From Bacteroidota bacterium (GTDB lineage: Bacteria > Bacteroidota > Ignavibacteria > Kapaibacteriales > Kapaibacteriaceae), in contig DNLG01000004.1 in NCBI GenBank assembly GCA_003488525.1, positions 28,218 to 33,601 of the forward strand: a stretch of DNA of 5,384 bases, written 5' to 3'. Below, piece by piece: positions 5,319 to 5,384 of this stretch. Numbering within the stretch: the first letter of the stretch is position 1; each line of letters starts with the position of its first letter. The position numbers and the translations under genes are program-made. The notes beneath the pieces are model-generated. The model saw only the letters and a program-made list of their open reading frames with translations, was not told the DNA's origin and searched no databases.

Positions 5319-5384
5319 CGGGCGAGACTGCGTCTCGCCCCTACAGGGCATCGGGCGAGACTGCGTCTCGCCCCTACGGGGCAC
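5319..5384. repeat. Tandem palindromic element, two copies at 33-bp spacing (cut by window end)
   Basis: Each copy contains a perfect 9-bp inverted repeat GGGCGAGAC-TGC-GTCTCGCCC (5320-5340 and 5353-5373) followed by CTAC and then AGGGCAT or GGGGCAC. The two 33-bp units differ at only two positions in that last segment. Similar GGGCGAG...CTCGCCCCTAC hairpins recur as dispersed intergenic repeats in several environmental bacterial lineages (recalled, not checked). Copy 2 ends at the window edge, so the array may continue. It is not a CRISPR: the non-palindromic part is too short and is conserved. Confidence 0.9.

Noticed and set aside
5319..5384. CRISPR array
   Set aside because: The period is 33 bp with near-identical 7-bp separators, and each copy is fully palindromic; there are no unique spacers or cas genes.

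Overview
This window reads as chromosomal DNA of a moderately GC-rich bacterium. Three genes have the sequence TAnnTTTG, the -7 promoter element known from Bacteroidota, directly in front of their starts. Together with a bS21 protein of Bacteroidota-like sequence and mostly weak Shine-Dalgarno signals, this suggests the Bacteroidota/Chlorobi (FCB) branch, possibly an Ignavibacteria/Kapabacteria-like lineage. The phylum-level guess is moderate; anything finer is speculation.

Left part (1-3130): a CNNM/CorB-type membrane protein (DUF21 plus two CBS domains) enters from the left edge, its N-terminus lying outside the window. It runs tail-to-tail, with a 14-bp overlap, into a minus-strand aldehyde dehydrogenase resembling succinate-semialdehyde dehydrogenase. 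Head-to-head with the dehydrogenase, only 24 bp away, a TerC-family membrane protein starts on the plus strand. Those 24 bp hold two mirrored TAnnTTTG boxes that share a central TA, each ending exactly 5 nt before its ATG. This suggests one bidirectional promoter giving two (near-)leaderless transcripts.

Middle part (3131-4278): a short spacer with a 9-bp hairpin and a possible promoter precedes a bifunctional phosphoglucose/phosphomannose isomerase, which feeds glycolysis and the mannose/fructose-6-phosphate pools.

Right part (4279-5071): a two-gene operon, preceded by a third TAnnTTTG box. The first gene encodes a small basic protein with a Lys/Ala-rich, histone-H1-like tail and a C-terminal Tudor/SH3-like domain (my reading: similar to the UvrD/PcrA C-terminal or CarD-RID fold). 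The second encodes ribosomal protein bS21, with a GTG start and a recognisable Shine-Dalgarno sequence.

The last 313 bases (5072-5384) hold no gene I would call, but they are rich in structure: fourteen units of an 8-bp tandem repeat starting one base after the bS21 stop, a 14-bp palindrome, a strong hairpin with a T-tract (likely operon terminator), a short GGTTTTG microsatellite, and two 33-bp-spaced copies of a palindromic GGGCGAGAC/GTCTCGCCC element cut by the right edge. No CRISPR array, insertion sequence, tRNA or rRNA is visible.
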